Assembly: GCA_019914945.1 (NCBI GenBank)
Contig: CM034106.1
Coordinates: 6,324,001 to 6,388,000, forward strand
DNA: 64,000 bases
Direction: 5' to 3'
DNA from: Typha latifolia
Taxonomy: Eukaryota > Streptophyta > Magnoliopsida > Poales > Typhaceae
Shown here piece by piece: positions 13,116 through 26,200 of this stretch (positions are counted from its first letter, which is position 1; each line of letters opens with the position of its first letter). A program made the position numbers and the translations under genes. A model generated the notes under the pieces. That model was given only the letters and a program-made list of their open reading frames with translations. It was not told where the DNA came from and made no database searches.

Positions 13116-15625
13116 GGTGACATTATTTTTATTATCTATTTTATTTTATGTTTGTTTATTTATTTAATTAGGTATTATTTTCTTAATTAATGCAGATAAA
13201 TTATTTAGACATTAATTATTTTAATAATAATGTATATTCTTCAACATGATGATTATTAATTATAATTAGTATAATTAATGATTAACTAGGTTATAAACTA
13301 TTCTGCATAAATATAGGTAATACTTATTTTTATTTAATTATATATTTATATTTCTATTAGATTAATAGATAGTGTTGTAAATTATAATTATTAGATTTAT
13401 GTACTGATATTCATAATATATGCATTTTAAGTAATCTTAACAATTTATTATATACTATCGTGTGTAGAATAAGATAATAATCTTATTAATTAATTAATTA
13501 TTTTGCATAATTAAGTAAATACTATATAACTTCTAATTAATCAAAATAGACTAAGAATTATAAATTTATTATAAATAGATCTTATCTATACTTATATCTC
13601 ATTTATAATTATTTAGCTTTTACTTTATAATTACATATTTAGAATATTATAAATAAAAAGAAACAAACATTTCTCTTTATGTTATAACTAGCATTTTATG
13701 ATAATAATATAATTATAGTATTTGAATCGTATCTATAATATAGACCTAGTTATATAATAAAAAAAAAAAGAGAAGTATTCTAGACCTAATAAATGGCTAA
13801 CTTCATAGTACTTAAATATTTTCAAACTCCGAACACCCTTATGTGAGACCCCGTGGACCCTGACGATAAGTTGATGTTTCATTGACGGACTTGAGAGATA
13901 CATGGTTCTTATCTTCTAATCAGACTGTGAGTAGTCTTATCCTTTAGACGCCTTTCTCAAATTAGGTTATATTATATATTATGTACATGCATATTTTAGC
14001 CTCCAGCATTATTGTATGACTTTATCTAGAGATGATTACAGTCGAGTATATTTTTATCATACATATAATTAGACTGATCTTGGATATGAGTCTGATGATG
14101 ATAAATAGAGATGATGAGAGATGATTATATTATTGTAAGATTATGTCCAGTTGATATGTAGCATGAGTATGCATGTGTTGACTACAGAGTTGGAGACTAC
14201 ATTGTATCATTTTTCTCTTGATTCCTATCCCACCTAAATTATTGTTATGTAGTGGCTTGTTATCGTACTGGATATATGCATATGATCTGTCATTTAGAAG
14301 GAAAGCATAAAATGTGATTGATAGAATAGTTGATAGAAAGCGTGAGGAGACCCGAGTGGGCGCGAGGGTTAGAGCGTGCCTGGAGATGATTGATCGCTTG
14401 ACATAGTCGCGATCATGTTGGCCTTACATCCGAGGTTATTATTCTGTGTGTGTAGCAGACATTTGGACACATGCCGTTCGCTAGAGCATATGTGACGAGC
14501 TATCCTCATGAGATTGCTATTAGCTAGAAAGGGTGCCCGGTCTAGATTGATGTTGATACCCTAGCGGGTGGCGGGATATGGTTATATTTGAGATACTCTT
14601 GCGGGTGGCAAAGTATACTCTGAGCCTTTGGACATGATGTTGAGATCGGATACCGGGTGTTGACTATGCACAGTGATCTAGTATGATGATGACATATAGA
14701 GCTAACATTGATGACTAAGATGTTGAGAAATGCATATGATTACATTATCATTGATTATCTGATTATTGAGTGGTCAATATACATCATATATGGTTGCATT
14801 TAATATCATAGTATGGTCATGGTTGGCATACATCATGTGTCATATTTGAGAGAAAGTTATAATGATAGTATGATATGGAGATTTGTTTACTAATTGTCAA
14901 GGATTATATACTTTTAGTAGTTATGACATGTTATCTATATTTCAATTATATATTATTGAGGTTATATTTATTCACCCATTCATGACATGATGCTCTTTCT
15001 AATTCATATTATCCAGTACATAATTTACTCTTTGTTTGACTTTATTAATTTCGGGTAAGGTCTATTCACTGAGTCTTTTGCTCATAACTCTCTTTATTTC
15101 TTTTCTAAACCCCATAGATAATATGGTACATGATACCGAACTTGAGATATCCCGATGAGATATTTTAGAAAGATGAGGTGAGCTATAGACGTGAGATGGT
15201 ATAGAAGATAGTTTAACCACATATTGAGTTATACCATTATTGATATTTGTACTTCATTGTATAGACGATAATTGGTATAATACAGGTTAGATTATAGTGT
15301 ACTTATGTATCAGTTGTTTAGTTGTATCTTGATGGTTTGTCGTGGCCTGTGTGGGTCCTAACAGATTAATTAGTGGTCTAGTATATATTATTGTGGACTT
15401 GGATATTTATATGTTAACATGTTTATTTGGTTGATAGTATGTTTAATTTGGTATTGGATTATGTGAGCATGGATATGTTAGCAGGTAGTATTTTATGATG
15501 TCATTATTGTATGTGCACAGGAGAGTATCTATGCATGACGAGCCCCGCCCGACCTGTCGCGTGCGCCGCACGTGCCGTGTGGGCGCATGGGCGTGCACGT
15601 GCCCGTGTCGGGCGGGCGCATTACA

Positions 15626-16149
15626 AAATTGGTTGAACCAAAAGTGGCGTATCCTTCGTGAGTAGTTGATCCAACCGTTCACATCCCTTCGTCACGCATG
15701 TTTAAACCTATAAATAGGTTGTCATTCTACATTATTTCCTCACAAAAGTTTGTTCATTCCATTCTGGTCTAGTTTGAGACTTCTATCTGTATTTAAGAGA
15801 GAGTACTACACAAGAGTTCGATAAGGCGAATAATAGTACGTTCCTTTCAAGTCTATTTTTCTAGAATCAATTGGTGGAGAGCGAATTGGCCTTAGAAAAT
15901 AGTGTCCAATATTAGACTCAACTACATATAATTTTATGTTCTCTAATATATAAATTTATTTGTTTAATTATTTTCAATAAGGTTTTAGTGACTTTACAGA
16001 GCTTGACTAGCTCTTCCTCCTCTAATTATTTGAGGGAAAGTCTAGAAAGTTATATTGGAAAAATAACTTTGTCATCCTTCGAGTAAAGATCTTCATCTAG
16101 CATTGTATTACAAGTGCAATTTTAGTCAAATTATCACTACATCCAATCC
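15626..16149. other. Non-coding, LTR-like with TATA box
   Basis: Contains CTATAAATAGG at 15708-15718, then a stretch like an LTR leader ('ttgttcattccattctggtct'). May be the right part of an LTR whose left part is 12024-12450. No coding potential. Confidence 0.35.
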
Positions 16150-19002
16150 TGTAACGGCCCTACCCAACACCGGCACGTGCAGCACACGCGATAGGTCAGG
16201 CGGGGCCCGTCACATATAGATACACTCTTGTGCCCATATAATTATGACATCATCAAATAAGACCTGCTAACATATACATGCTTACATAATTCATCACTAA
16301 ATAAATTATAATATTATCCAATAAATATGTTAACATATGAACATCCAAGTTTACAATAATATACACTAGACCACTACATAATCTAATCTGGCAGAGCCCA
16401 CACAGGCCATGACAAATTATCAAGATGCAACTAAAACAACTAATACATAAGTACACTATAATCTAACATATATTATACAAATCATTATCTGATACAATAA
16501 AGTACGAATATAACATACCACGATACAACTCAATTTCTATATAAATTATCATTTATGCCATCTCGCACATATAGCTCACCTCATCATCCTAAAATATCTT
16601 CTTAGGATATTTCAAGTCGTTATCACGTACCACATATCTGAGGGGGTTAGAAAAGAAATAAAGAGAATCATGAGCAAAAGGCTTAGTGAATAGACCTTAC
16701 CCTGAATCAGTGATGTTAAATAGAGAGTAAATCATGTATTAGATAATATGAATCACATAGGAGCATTGTATAATGAATGAGTTATAAGTGTATCCTTAAT
16801 ATTATGTGAATAAAATGTAGATATGATGTCACAACTGATCAAAGTATATAATTCTCAATAATGTATAAATAATCTCCATATCATACCATCATCATAACTC
16901 TCTTTCAAATATGACACATATGATACATGCTGACCACGACTATGTTATGATATCAAATGCAACTATATATGATATATATTGACTACTCAATAATCAGGTA
17001 TATCAGATAATAATAAAATCATATGCATTTCTCAAAATCTCAGCCATCAATGTCATCTGTAAAAATCATCATCATACTAGACCCCTGTTCCTAGTCAACA
17101 TCCGATACTAGGTCTCATAATTCAGCCCAAAGATTTAAAGCATACCCTGCCAACCGTTAAGAGTACCTCAATCATATAATCATACCCTACCAACCATTAA
17201 GGGTATCATCATCATCTAGATCAGGGTACCCAATTAGCTGATAGAAACCACATGAGGATAACTCGCCACATATGCCATGGCGAATGGCTTGTATTTGAAT
17301 GTTTGTTGCATACACAGACTACTAATCTCGAACGTAAGGCCAACAGGATTGTGACTATGTCGAGCGATCAATCATCTCCAAGCATGCCCTAATCCTCGCA
17401 CCCACTCGGGTATCCTAATGCTTTCTACCAACTGTCCTCTCAATTAGATTTTATGTTTTTCTTCTAAATGATAGATCATATGTATTTTATCCAATACTAT
17501 AACAAATCATGCATATCAGAAATTTAGGTGAAAGGAAAGAGATATAATGCCATGTAATCTCAAATTATACATCTATCACATGTCTACTCATGCTAAAAAT
17601 CATCTTAACATAAAGTCATAATAGTATAGTCATCTCCAATCATCTCTATATATCACCAACATACTCATATCCAATATTAGTATAATCGAATGCATGATAA
17701 AATATACTAAACTGAAATTATTTCTAAATAAGATCATATAAACATGCTAGAGGTCAAAACATGCATATACATTTTATAATATATCATAATTGAGAAAGAC
17801 GTCTAGACGTATCCCTCACATCCGGCAACCGAGTGACAACTCATCGCTAACAAGGTCGACGGGGTCTTACATAAGGGGTTCAGGATCTGAAAATATTTAG
17901 GTAATATAAAGTTAGTCGTTTATCCAATTATAATCTGTTTGAGTAAAATATGATAATTTATTAGATTTTAGAATTTCTACTTATTTTTATAACTGGTTAG
18001 ATTTATAATTATAAATAAAAATAAATTATAATATAGATAAAAAAACTAATTATAATTAAGTTGTGGTTCTCACTCTATGTTGAGTAATTAGGGACTATGT
18101 AGTATTTACTTTATAAAATAATAAATAAATAAATAAGCCTAGTATTTCATTTGTTACAAAAAATAATAGTATATAATAAATTATTAGAATTACTTAAAAA
18201 GTATATCATAAGAATAGTACATAAATCTAATAATTATAATTTACAAATCTATCTATTAAGTTAATAGAGATATAAATAAATAAATATAAGTATTACCTAT
18301 ATCTATGAGTAATAGTTTACAACCTAATTAATTATTAATTAATAATAATCATCATATTGAAGAATATATATTATTATTAAAATAATTAATATCTAAATAA
18401 TTTATTTGCATTAATTAAGAAAGAAATACCTAAATAAATAACATAAATAAAATAAAATAAAATAAATAAATAACACTGACTACTACAATGCACTGTGGAG
18501 AAAGAGAAGTTGAGGAAGAAGAAGAAAGAAGAAAGAAGAAAGAAGAAGAAGAAGAGAAGAGGAAGAGAAGAAAGAGATGAGGTGATGGAGGGGAGTTGCG
18601 GACCCGGGCCGACGGGGAGGGCATTGCCAATTGGTGGCCATCCAGCGGCCAACCTCTCGCTAGTGGCTCGGCTCTGGCGAGCCCAAGCCCAAGGGCAGAG
18701 AGAGAGAGAGAGAGGAGCTCACCGACGCTCCGTGAAGGTGGCAACAGTGGGTTCGAGCGGTGGCACATATATGAGAGAGAGAGAGAATGAGAGAGAGAAA
18801 TAATGAGAGAGAGAGACGGTGGGGATGTCGGCGCTGTGGCTACGACGCCGGCGGGCCCATTGGAGCTAGATAGCCTAGCCTGGTTGGCCGGGCCGGCAGT
18901 TGGAGTTGTGTGGCTCCCCCAGCCGGCGCCACCCGAACATGGCATGAGGCCGACCACGTCGTGCCATGCAAAATATTTTCTTTTAAGGGATAGGTTGTTA
19001 CA
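16150..19002 (+). mobile_element. Long LTR family, copy D: complete solo LTR, 2.85 kb, perfect TSD
   Basis: Runs TGTAACGGCC ... GGTTGTTACA, with AATCC directly before (16145-16149) and directly after (19003-19007). TG...CA ends with a 5-bp duplication are the mark of LTR-retrotransposon integration, and the absence of an internal region marks a solo LTR. It contains the hairpin pair (about 17141-17215), a GAA-rich tract (18517-18570), GA runs (18694-18714, 18775-18820) and a GC-rich 3' end. The 194-codon minus-strand frame at 18430-19014 is low complexity and not a gene. This copy defines the ends of the family. Confidence 0.88.
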
Positions 19003-19009
19003 AATCCTC

Positions 19010-19340
19010 TCCATCGAAGCTTCCTAGCCTCTCTATGGCCTAGAAACTAAAACTGTTGAGCATCTTCTCCTATCTTACCACTTCATGAGAGCAATGTGGT
19101 TCAGTTCTAGTTTGGCCCTGAGGATGATTCATAACACTAAGAACCTCTTTTCATGGATATATAACAACCACCTGTGATCACTTATCTCCAGATGAACTAG
19201 TTTTAGAGGTCTTTGCAACATGCTGCCTTTGCCTCTTTGTAGCTCAAACTTCAAGCATGATGGAGAGGAGTCCAAGATTTTAGCTCATTCGCCCACGAGA
19301 AGCATCCTCGACTAGCTAGGCTAGAGGCCACACAGGTGAA
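19010..19340 (+). pseudogene. LINE C-terminal remnant (zf-RVT and tail)
   Basis: Pieces in broken + frames read ETKTVEHLLLSYHFMRAMWF (about 19043-19102), the usual zf-RVT 'E..EHLL..C...R..W' pattern with the cysteine lost, and further on 'AHEKHPRLARLEATQVNWK' (about 19283-19340), like the tail of plant L1 ORF2 proteins. Best explained as the continuation of the LINE at 10740-12023, now separated by about 7 kb of insertions. Confidence 0.62.
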
Positions 19341-19377
19341 TTGGAAGTTTTCTTATCAGTCTACAACAATAATTTAT

Positions 19378-19464
19378 TAGTTTTTGTTTCTAAATTTTAA
19401 CATAAAATAATTATGCACAGAATAAATCTAGTTTTTATGTTTGAAAAACTAAAATAAATATTAT

Positions 19465-19526
<62 letters not shown>

Positions 19527-19993
19527 GTTTAAAAAAATTCTAGCTTGTGAGGCACATCAAAGTGTAGCTTATCAAAAGGAAAGTAGTGTCTTTGTGTATG
19601 GTTACTATCCTATCTTTCCTTCAAAGTACAACACAGAAATTCTTTTCTGTGTCATTGACACTGAATAGCAGAGACATTTGACGCTTTCCTGCGAGAATTG
19701 CACTTCTACAGAAATACTATATAAGAGAAAAGTGAGAAAGAAATAGCCAAAACTTTGGTAATTTGAATTAAAATTTTTTGATATATTTTCTCATGAGCAA
19801 AGAGGTATTTATAGAAATTTGAGGATTTTTTAATTTCTACAAAACATGTAGCCCTTAAATAAATTCAACCCATTAACCTTTTAAAGTAGACATTATAGCC
19901 ATTACAAAACTTTTAAAATATTTGTAATGTTTAAGTTTTAAATTCCTTTAATTAATAATTTTAAATTAAAATAAAATTTTAATATTAGTAACA
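19378..19993 (+). repeat. Direct LTR-like repeat, left copy
   Basis: From TGTTTGAAAAAC (19438) to 'agtaaca' (19993) it matches 22315-22744 in the same orientation. Shared stretches include 'aaaactaaaataaatatt', 'taataataataataaagttt', 'gcacatcaaagtgta', 'ctatctttcct' and 'ttttaattaataattttaaa'. Similarity also extends some 60 bp upstream of the TG ('gcacagaataaatctag' against 'gcagagagtaaatctaa'). Ends in TG and CA suggest LTRs, but no PBS, polypurine tract or target duplication was found. Confidence 0.55.
19466..19525. repeat. (AAT)n microsatellite
   Basis: About 20 tandem AAT units inside the left LTR-like repeat. The right copy has only about four, so the array expanded after duplication. 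Confidence 0.93.
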
Positions 19994-22259
19994 ATCCACA
20001 AAGGAATTTAAAAACACAAATATTTAAAATCATTATATATATATGAGATTATCATATTGAATTTTTTATACTATGTATTAATTAAGTATCTCTCAGTTTG
20101 AACTTATATTTTATATTAATTGTATTAGATTTTGGATCAATGGTGGACTCCGTCTTAAACAAAGTCCTATTTTGACAATGTTCTACAATCATGCATAGGA
20201 GAAGTACTTTGTTGTCATGTGAGGTAGTGCTATGTATAGCCATGCGCTTGTCTTGATTATCATAAGAGTTACTATAGATTTGCCCAAGTTTCATAATGGT
20301 GGCATCACGACAAACTCTCACTTAGGTAAATCCTCAAAAGATAAGTTTACAAGGAACACACCTCTTAAAAAATAATAACTGCATTAAGCTTATTAAGAGA
20401 TAAACTTGACTTAATCATCACATAAAGCATTTCACCATAGGGATAGAAGAAATAATTAGTGCTCTTTACTATGTCCATCTTTGTTTCTACTCAATTTTAC
20501 TTTTGGATAAATCCAATCATGTTGTAGGGATCCATAGTTGGAATAATTATGTGGGCTTTAGACCTATCGAGGTTGATGAAAATCTAGCAATAATGCTAGT
20601 CTTAGTATCTCGTCGTTTTATGCTATTTATCTTTACAAGTAATTAACCTATGTGATATGTCGATATAAAAGTTCTGCATACAAAATTTTAATTTGGAGTT
20701 CACAAATCCTACATTTGTAAATAATTATATGTATTTCATAATGATAATTATCAAGTATACATGTATAACAAAGATTTAAGTAATCACATTAACTTCTATA
20801 GCATTTTAATAATTTTATTACTAACTTTAGAAGAAAAGTATTTTACATGCTACCATATGTAAATCATGCTCTATAATATACACGATTTTCTTATTATATT
20901 TTTCATATATATCGAACCATATAATTATTATTAATAGTAATCAAATGAATAGCACACGCTATTTCACATAAACATTCTTAATATTTTACTATCATATAGA
21001 AAAATAATATTTAACATTTAACGCCCAGCATTCTAGTTAATATATAAGAATTAACATATTGAATGTTCTTGAAAAACCATTCACTTTAAATTTATTACGA
21101 AAATTTAATATTCAATGGGACTAGGATGTAATTAATATATTACAAACAAAAAGAGTTTATTTTTCTGTCAAAACAATAAAACTAACATAATAAGAACAAG
21201 TAAAGATCATTTTCTAATATATGATCTCAAAGCATTTTTATATGCCTCATTATAATTTCTATTTTTATGTTCCCTAAAACATAGAGTTTTTCTGCAAATT
21301 GTAGTAATTTTTATGCTAATAAAAGTTTTCATAATTTTACTGATTTCTCAAATAGTGATGCCAATAGCAAAATTATGATATTTTTTAAAACTGTACAAAA
21401 GATATATTATAAAGAAGTTATGTTTGATAATATATAACACTTATACGAACTAAATCACAAATAATTCCATTTCAGTGTTTACACTCTAAATTTACTCAAT
21501 AGTTTATATCGAATATAACCCAAATGTAAGATTCAAATCTACAAATATATGTATGATGTCTACTTTTAAGAAATGACCTAAAATAATTTCAATAAATATT
21601 AGTTCTAAACTCAATATTTTTTTCTGTCTAACATAGACAAAAGTAATTTTCAGAATAGTAAGGTCTGAAAGAAATCCTCAGCATAATAAGAGTATACAAA
21701 TTTAAAATTTGAGTACATCAATGAGATAATCATATCTCTTCATTGGAACAAGTTACAATTATCTCCTCTTATTAAATTATTGGTTTATCCGGTTTGGAGT
21801 ACAAATTTGTTTAAATTCTGACAAAATTTAATATTGGATTAGTTTGAATTCAAATCCAATTTTGATCTATTAATCTAACCCATAAAATAAATTATGAGAA
21901 ATTTTATTTTAGGTATACGTGATCATTTATCCAACATGCATTAATAAAGTATAAATGAATTTTTTTCAAAATATTATCTACAATAAATAATTGATCACTA
22001 ATATTTTTATTTTAATATATACCAAATGGAGATATAATAGTAATAACAACAATAATTTCAGGCATGCGTACATGCAAGAATAGAAAAATTATAAATTTCT
22101 ATCCAGCAGAAGAATTATTCTATAATTTGTTGAATTTGTAAGGACTAAAATGCAAACTCCTTATTTGTAAAAAGCAACTCAAGGCAGCATTTACGAACCA
22201 AAACCGAAACAACTTATAATTAATTTTTTTTCTTTGAAAAAACTGAAAAAAAATCCTTT
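19994..22259. other. AT-rich core between two direct repeats, no readable frame
   Basis: About 2.3 kb, very AT-rich, stops in all frames. A slightly less AT-rich patch at 20130-20320 is open on the minus strand for 79 codons but matches no family I can name. Read as the decayed internal part of an LTR-retrotransposon derivative (LARD-like), by position only. Confidence 0.4.
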
Positions 22260-22744
22260 ATGAATCAATGTTCTATTTTTAAACTTCTACTTTGCAGAGA
22301 GTAAATCTAATATCTGTTAGAAAAACTAAAATAAATATTATTTTATATAATAATAATAATAAAGTTTAAAAAATTCAAGCATGTGAAGCACACCGAAGTG
22401 TAACTGTCCTAAAGAAAAATGACGCCCTGCATGTACCCACCTATCTTTCCTCCACAGTACAATCATAAACTTCGTTCCTGCATCACTAAATAACAAAGAT
22501 CTTCAACACTTCTCTCTAAGAATAGCACTTATCCAAATCAATCAAAATACTATTTTAAGAGAAAAATTAAGAAAGGGAATTTATAGACATTTGAGACTTT
22601 TTAAATTTCTTCAAAACTTATAACTCCAAATAAATTCAGTCTAAAGTAGTTGTTACAAAATATTTAAAATTCTTATAATGTCTAGTTATAACTTCTTTTA
22701 ATTAATAATTTTAAATTTAAAATAAAATTCTGAAATTAATAACA
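22260..22744 (+). repeat. Direct LTR-like repeat, right copy
   Basis: Starts TGTTAGAAAAAC at 22315 and ends 'aataaca' at 22744, the partner of 19438-19993. It is about 125 bp shorter, partly because its AAT array is short. Confidence 0.55.
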
Positions 22745-23226
22745 GAATTATGTAAGGGGCGTTGATCGTTGATCGTTGATCATTGCAGGAATGCCCTGCA
22801 TGGTGAAGAGATTTTTGCCGCAGGGAGCTTTGTTGCGCGTGGCTTAATAGTGATAATCTTACTGTGGTCAAATCTACTAACGGGCTCCCTGACCCGGTGG
22901 ACTAGATGATGATTCGGCCTTTCATCCAATAAGCTTCACATTTGATTTGGTATCCCCCTCTATTAAAATCTACGTCACTGGTAGAGCAATTTGGATCTAG
23001 CCTAAGTTCGCTTCTCAACTACCAAATTAGCAAAACTTGGTCTGGTCCTCCTTTGGAGGACTTTTCTATCTCCAATTGTTAATGTGTTCCGGCCTATGGA
23101 CTTTTATATATTTATATATAAAAAAACCGTAGACATGTATTTTGTGGATGTGGTACCCACCTCTATCCGGTTCCTAGGGACCCACAGTATAACCAACGCG
23201 AAGTGGCGAGAGAGTGAGAGAGAGAG
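22745..23226 (+). promoter_or_regulatory. Upstream region of the TRAPPC6 gene
   Basis: Intergenic sequence before the start codon. It begins with three GTTGATC units (22759-22785), may hold LINE-tail remnants up to about 23090, and has a TATA-rich stretch 'tttatatatttatatataaaa' (23103-23125) about 100 bp before the ATG, followed by a GA-rich leader. Promoter status is inferred from position. Confidence 0.4.
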
Positions 23227-26200
23227 ATGGGGAGGGAGGTAGCAGAGTGCTGCGTCGACGGCATGGTCGCGGAGTTGGTGTCAGCGTTCTCCACCCGCTT
23301 CTACGTCACCAATCCCGAGATCGCCGCCGGTCGCATCTACGCCATCGGTTTCCAGGTCGGCCAAAAGCTCTCCGAGAGGTGACAGCCATCTCTTTATCTG
23401 CCTATGAGTTGAGGTTTTCTCTTTTCCTTTTTTTCGGGATTTATTGGAAACTAATCCCAGCATAGTTTAATCCTCTACTTCTTCTTTCCTAAAAATAATT
23501 GATCTTCTGTGTTTTAAGAGAGTCAGATTCTACTACGGATGGGAAATAGTATTCTTGTTCTTTATATTCTAGATTGACTCGTTATTGTTCCCCTTACCAA
23601 TTTATTATGGTTGAGTAGTTAGATTAATTTGATGTGAAGATTACATCTTGTTCACAAATTGACGAGAAAGATGGGAAAAAAGTAATTTCCATTTGTTAGG
23701 ATGGTGCACATTTATGTGGAAGAAGTATGAGCGTGTGCCAAAGATAAAACTTAGAAGCCATCAGATATTAACACAAAATATTACAGTTTATATTTATGCA
23801 ATTGATATCCTGCATCCCGAGAATTGGCAATATGTGGTACAAATTTGATTCTGTCAATGCATCATCGGGGGTCCTGTGCATCTGTTTTGACTTTATCAAA
23901 GAAAGTATGTTTGAATTCCTTTTCCACTTCTGGAGTATAATTTGTTATATATCATTTTTACTTTATCCGGTGACAAATATCTTGTCAGGTGGTAAGTTCA
24001 TTAGTGAGATGTTCTTTTTCTTTTGTAACAATTGGTATAGATTGTCTGGAAGTAAGTTTATTTGTTAGGCATTGTTTTATTTTGTAACAATCGGTCTTGT
24101 CACTGAAGAAAATCTTAAACAAGTTTCCAGACTGATTAAGGATTATGTTCCATAGTTCAGAAGCTTTTATTTACTTTCTGCAACAAACTTGGTATTGGGT
24201 AAAAATCAGACCTCCCTCATGCTTTCTAGTCTATTACATTCTGGCACAGTGGCAACCTGCATTGATACGTATCAATTTGGAAATAGACTGATAATGGTAC
24301 TTAATAGGACCTACCAAGTTATATTTGAGTTAGTTTGCTTTTCCAACCTTTTGAAATATTTATGTTGGCTTCAATAGATAGGACAGAACAAAGTTCAGAA
24401 ATGTAGAAGAGTGAGAATTTACAAATTCAGGTATCTAAATTTGCTTGTATGCTGTATGCATTCAGTGATTGTTTCCTTCATTCCACGATAAAGTGTCAGT
24501 ATTCAGATGATGAGAGTTGCATTTATTTTCTGTTACTTTTAGACTTTTAATTGTATTGTTTTGGGTGAGGAACACATACCTTGAGAGTCCCAAGTAAAAC
24601 TAGAGCTTTACATACGTAGGGCAAGGTTCAATGGTCAGTGGGATGCACATGTTTGAGTGTGTTGACTCTTGACTCTATTTTTTCCTAATGATTTGTTGGG
24701 GCAGTGTCACTTAAGCATGCTTCTCAAAAGAAGTAAAATTAAAGTACTCTAAAGCAAACTTCTCAAATGTCAATATAATGAAACTTTTTTAAACTGATCT
24801 TCATCATTATCTAAATATTATGCAGTAAGTCTTTGAAGATGGTATGCCCTGCTGGTTGCTCAATATTCGGCCATGAAATTCTCCTTATTTGACTTTGTGA
24901 TTTCATAAATCTCAGAAGAAGCTCTTTGGAAGCTTAAAATGTGTTACAGTAACCTGATAGGATTGACTATCAGAAATACATAGTTTCCTTTTCTATCCTA
25001 CAGTTTTTTATTACTAGATAAACTATGTCCTGCTACTTGAGTCAAGATTCACATCTACCTATATCTTTGTTCCTTTTCAGATACACGATTGAACATTCTC
25101 AATTCACTGATCACATAGAGGCAATCAAGTTCATCTGCCAGGAGTTTTGGTTTGTGTTATTCAAGAAGCAAATTGACAGTTTGAGAACAAACCTCAGAGT
25201 ACTGCAAAATAGATTGATAACCAAAAATTTCACATATTCTAGGGATATGAACTTAGAGCTTTTATGATATCTTGCAGGGTACTTTTGTTCTGCAAGATAA
25301 TAATTTCCAATGGCTTACTTTCATGCCAAGTAATCCAACACTGGAGGATATGGATGCATCTCAGCATGAATCTTCTCCAACGCCTGATAGTAAAATAGCT
25401 CAAACTGCATGCCTGCACCTCTGCTTTCCCTGTGGAATCATTCAAGGGGCTCTATCAAACTTGGGCATTCGATGTGCTGTCTCTGCTGATATTTCTAACC
25501 TTCCTGCATGTGAGTTCTATTACTTACTCTACTTATGTGCAATTGGCTTCTCTAGAAAGCACATATACTAGTAAAAGCTTCTCATAGGTCCCGGGTAACT
25601 ATTTCAACATGTCAATTGCTTCTTTTATGATAAAACTTACGGTGAGATCATTTGGTCAATCTTGTAACTTGTGAGACTAGCAACATATGCTTCAGAATCC
25701 TGATCTAGGAGGTAGCCTAACAATAGTCCGAGTTTAGTGTAAAGAATTAGACGCACATTTGAATATGAATTCCACACACTAGGATAAAGGATTTAGAGAA
25801 TATAGTAGTGTGTGATCATCTTGATTACCCGCCCAATTTGCATCCAAATATCATAAGCATTGGGGCACTGGCACAATGGAGAAGAAGACCATGATTGATT
25901 GTATGCTTAAGATAACGAGGCAATCTTTTTGTAGCAATCCAATGTTTGGTAAATGAACGATGCATGAATAGTGCTATTTTGTTGACTGTGAGGCAATATC
26001 TGGGTGTGTCAAAGCTAAGTACTGAAGGGCACCAACCACTCAATGATATTTGGTGCAATCAATTGGAGAAGAACCATCATTTAAGTGAAGTGGATCCTTG
26101 GTCGCCAACGGAGTTTGAATTACTTTTGCATCCATTTGTGTTCAATGAAGCAAGTCATGAATGTATTATGTTGAGTTAAGAATAATCATTGAGTTGTAGG

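Larger units (their letters stand above)
12451..15625 (-). mobile_element. Long LTR family, copy C: complete solo LTR, 3.18 kb
   Basis: On the + strand it runs TGTAACAACC ... GCATTACA, the inverse of copy D. Flanks are AAATA and AAATT, a 4/5 target duplication. Order on + is a GC-rich end, (CT)n tracts, 'gccgagccgccgac', a CTT-rich tract, a 'agtgctgggtcgggcccaac' hairpin, AT-rich DNA, the GAC/GTGG hairpin pair (14556-14625), 'tcgggtaaggtctattcactgag' and a GC-rich end. No internal region, so it is a solo LTR. Arginine/glutamate- and serine-rich frames inside are composition artefacts. Confidence 0.78.

Noticed and set aside
12480..13167. Several overlapping open frames of 98-162 codons on both strands, rich in Ser/Leu or Arg/Glu
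   Set aside because: They lie in CT/TTC microsatellites of LTR copy C; amino-acid runs follow the repeat, and the same tracts in copies D and E give similar false frames.
16253..16456. 67-codon minus-strand frame with hydrophobic runs
   Set aside because: Part of the conserved non-coding LTR sequence; the equivalent positions in A, B, C and E are not open.
18386..19014. 194-codon minus-strand frame and overlapping frames
   Set aside because: Low-complexity sequence of solo LTR copy D, the mirror of the frames in copies C and E; no domain.
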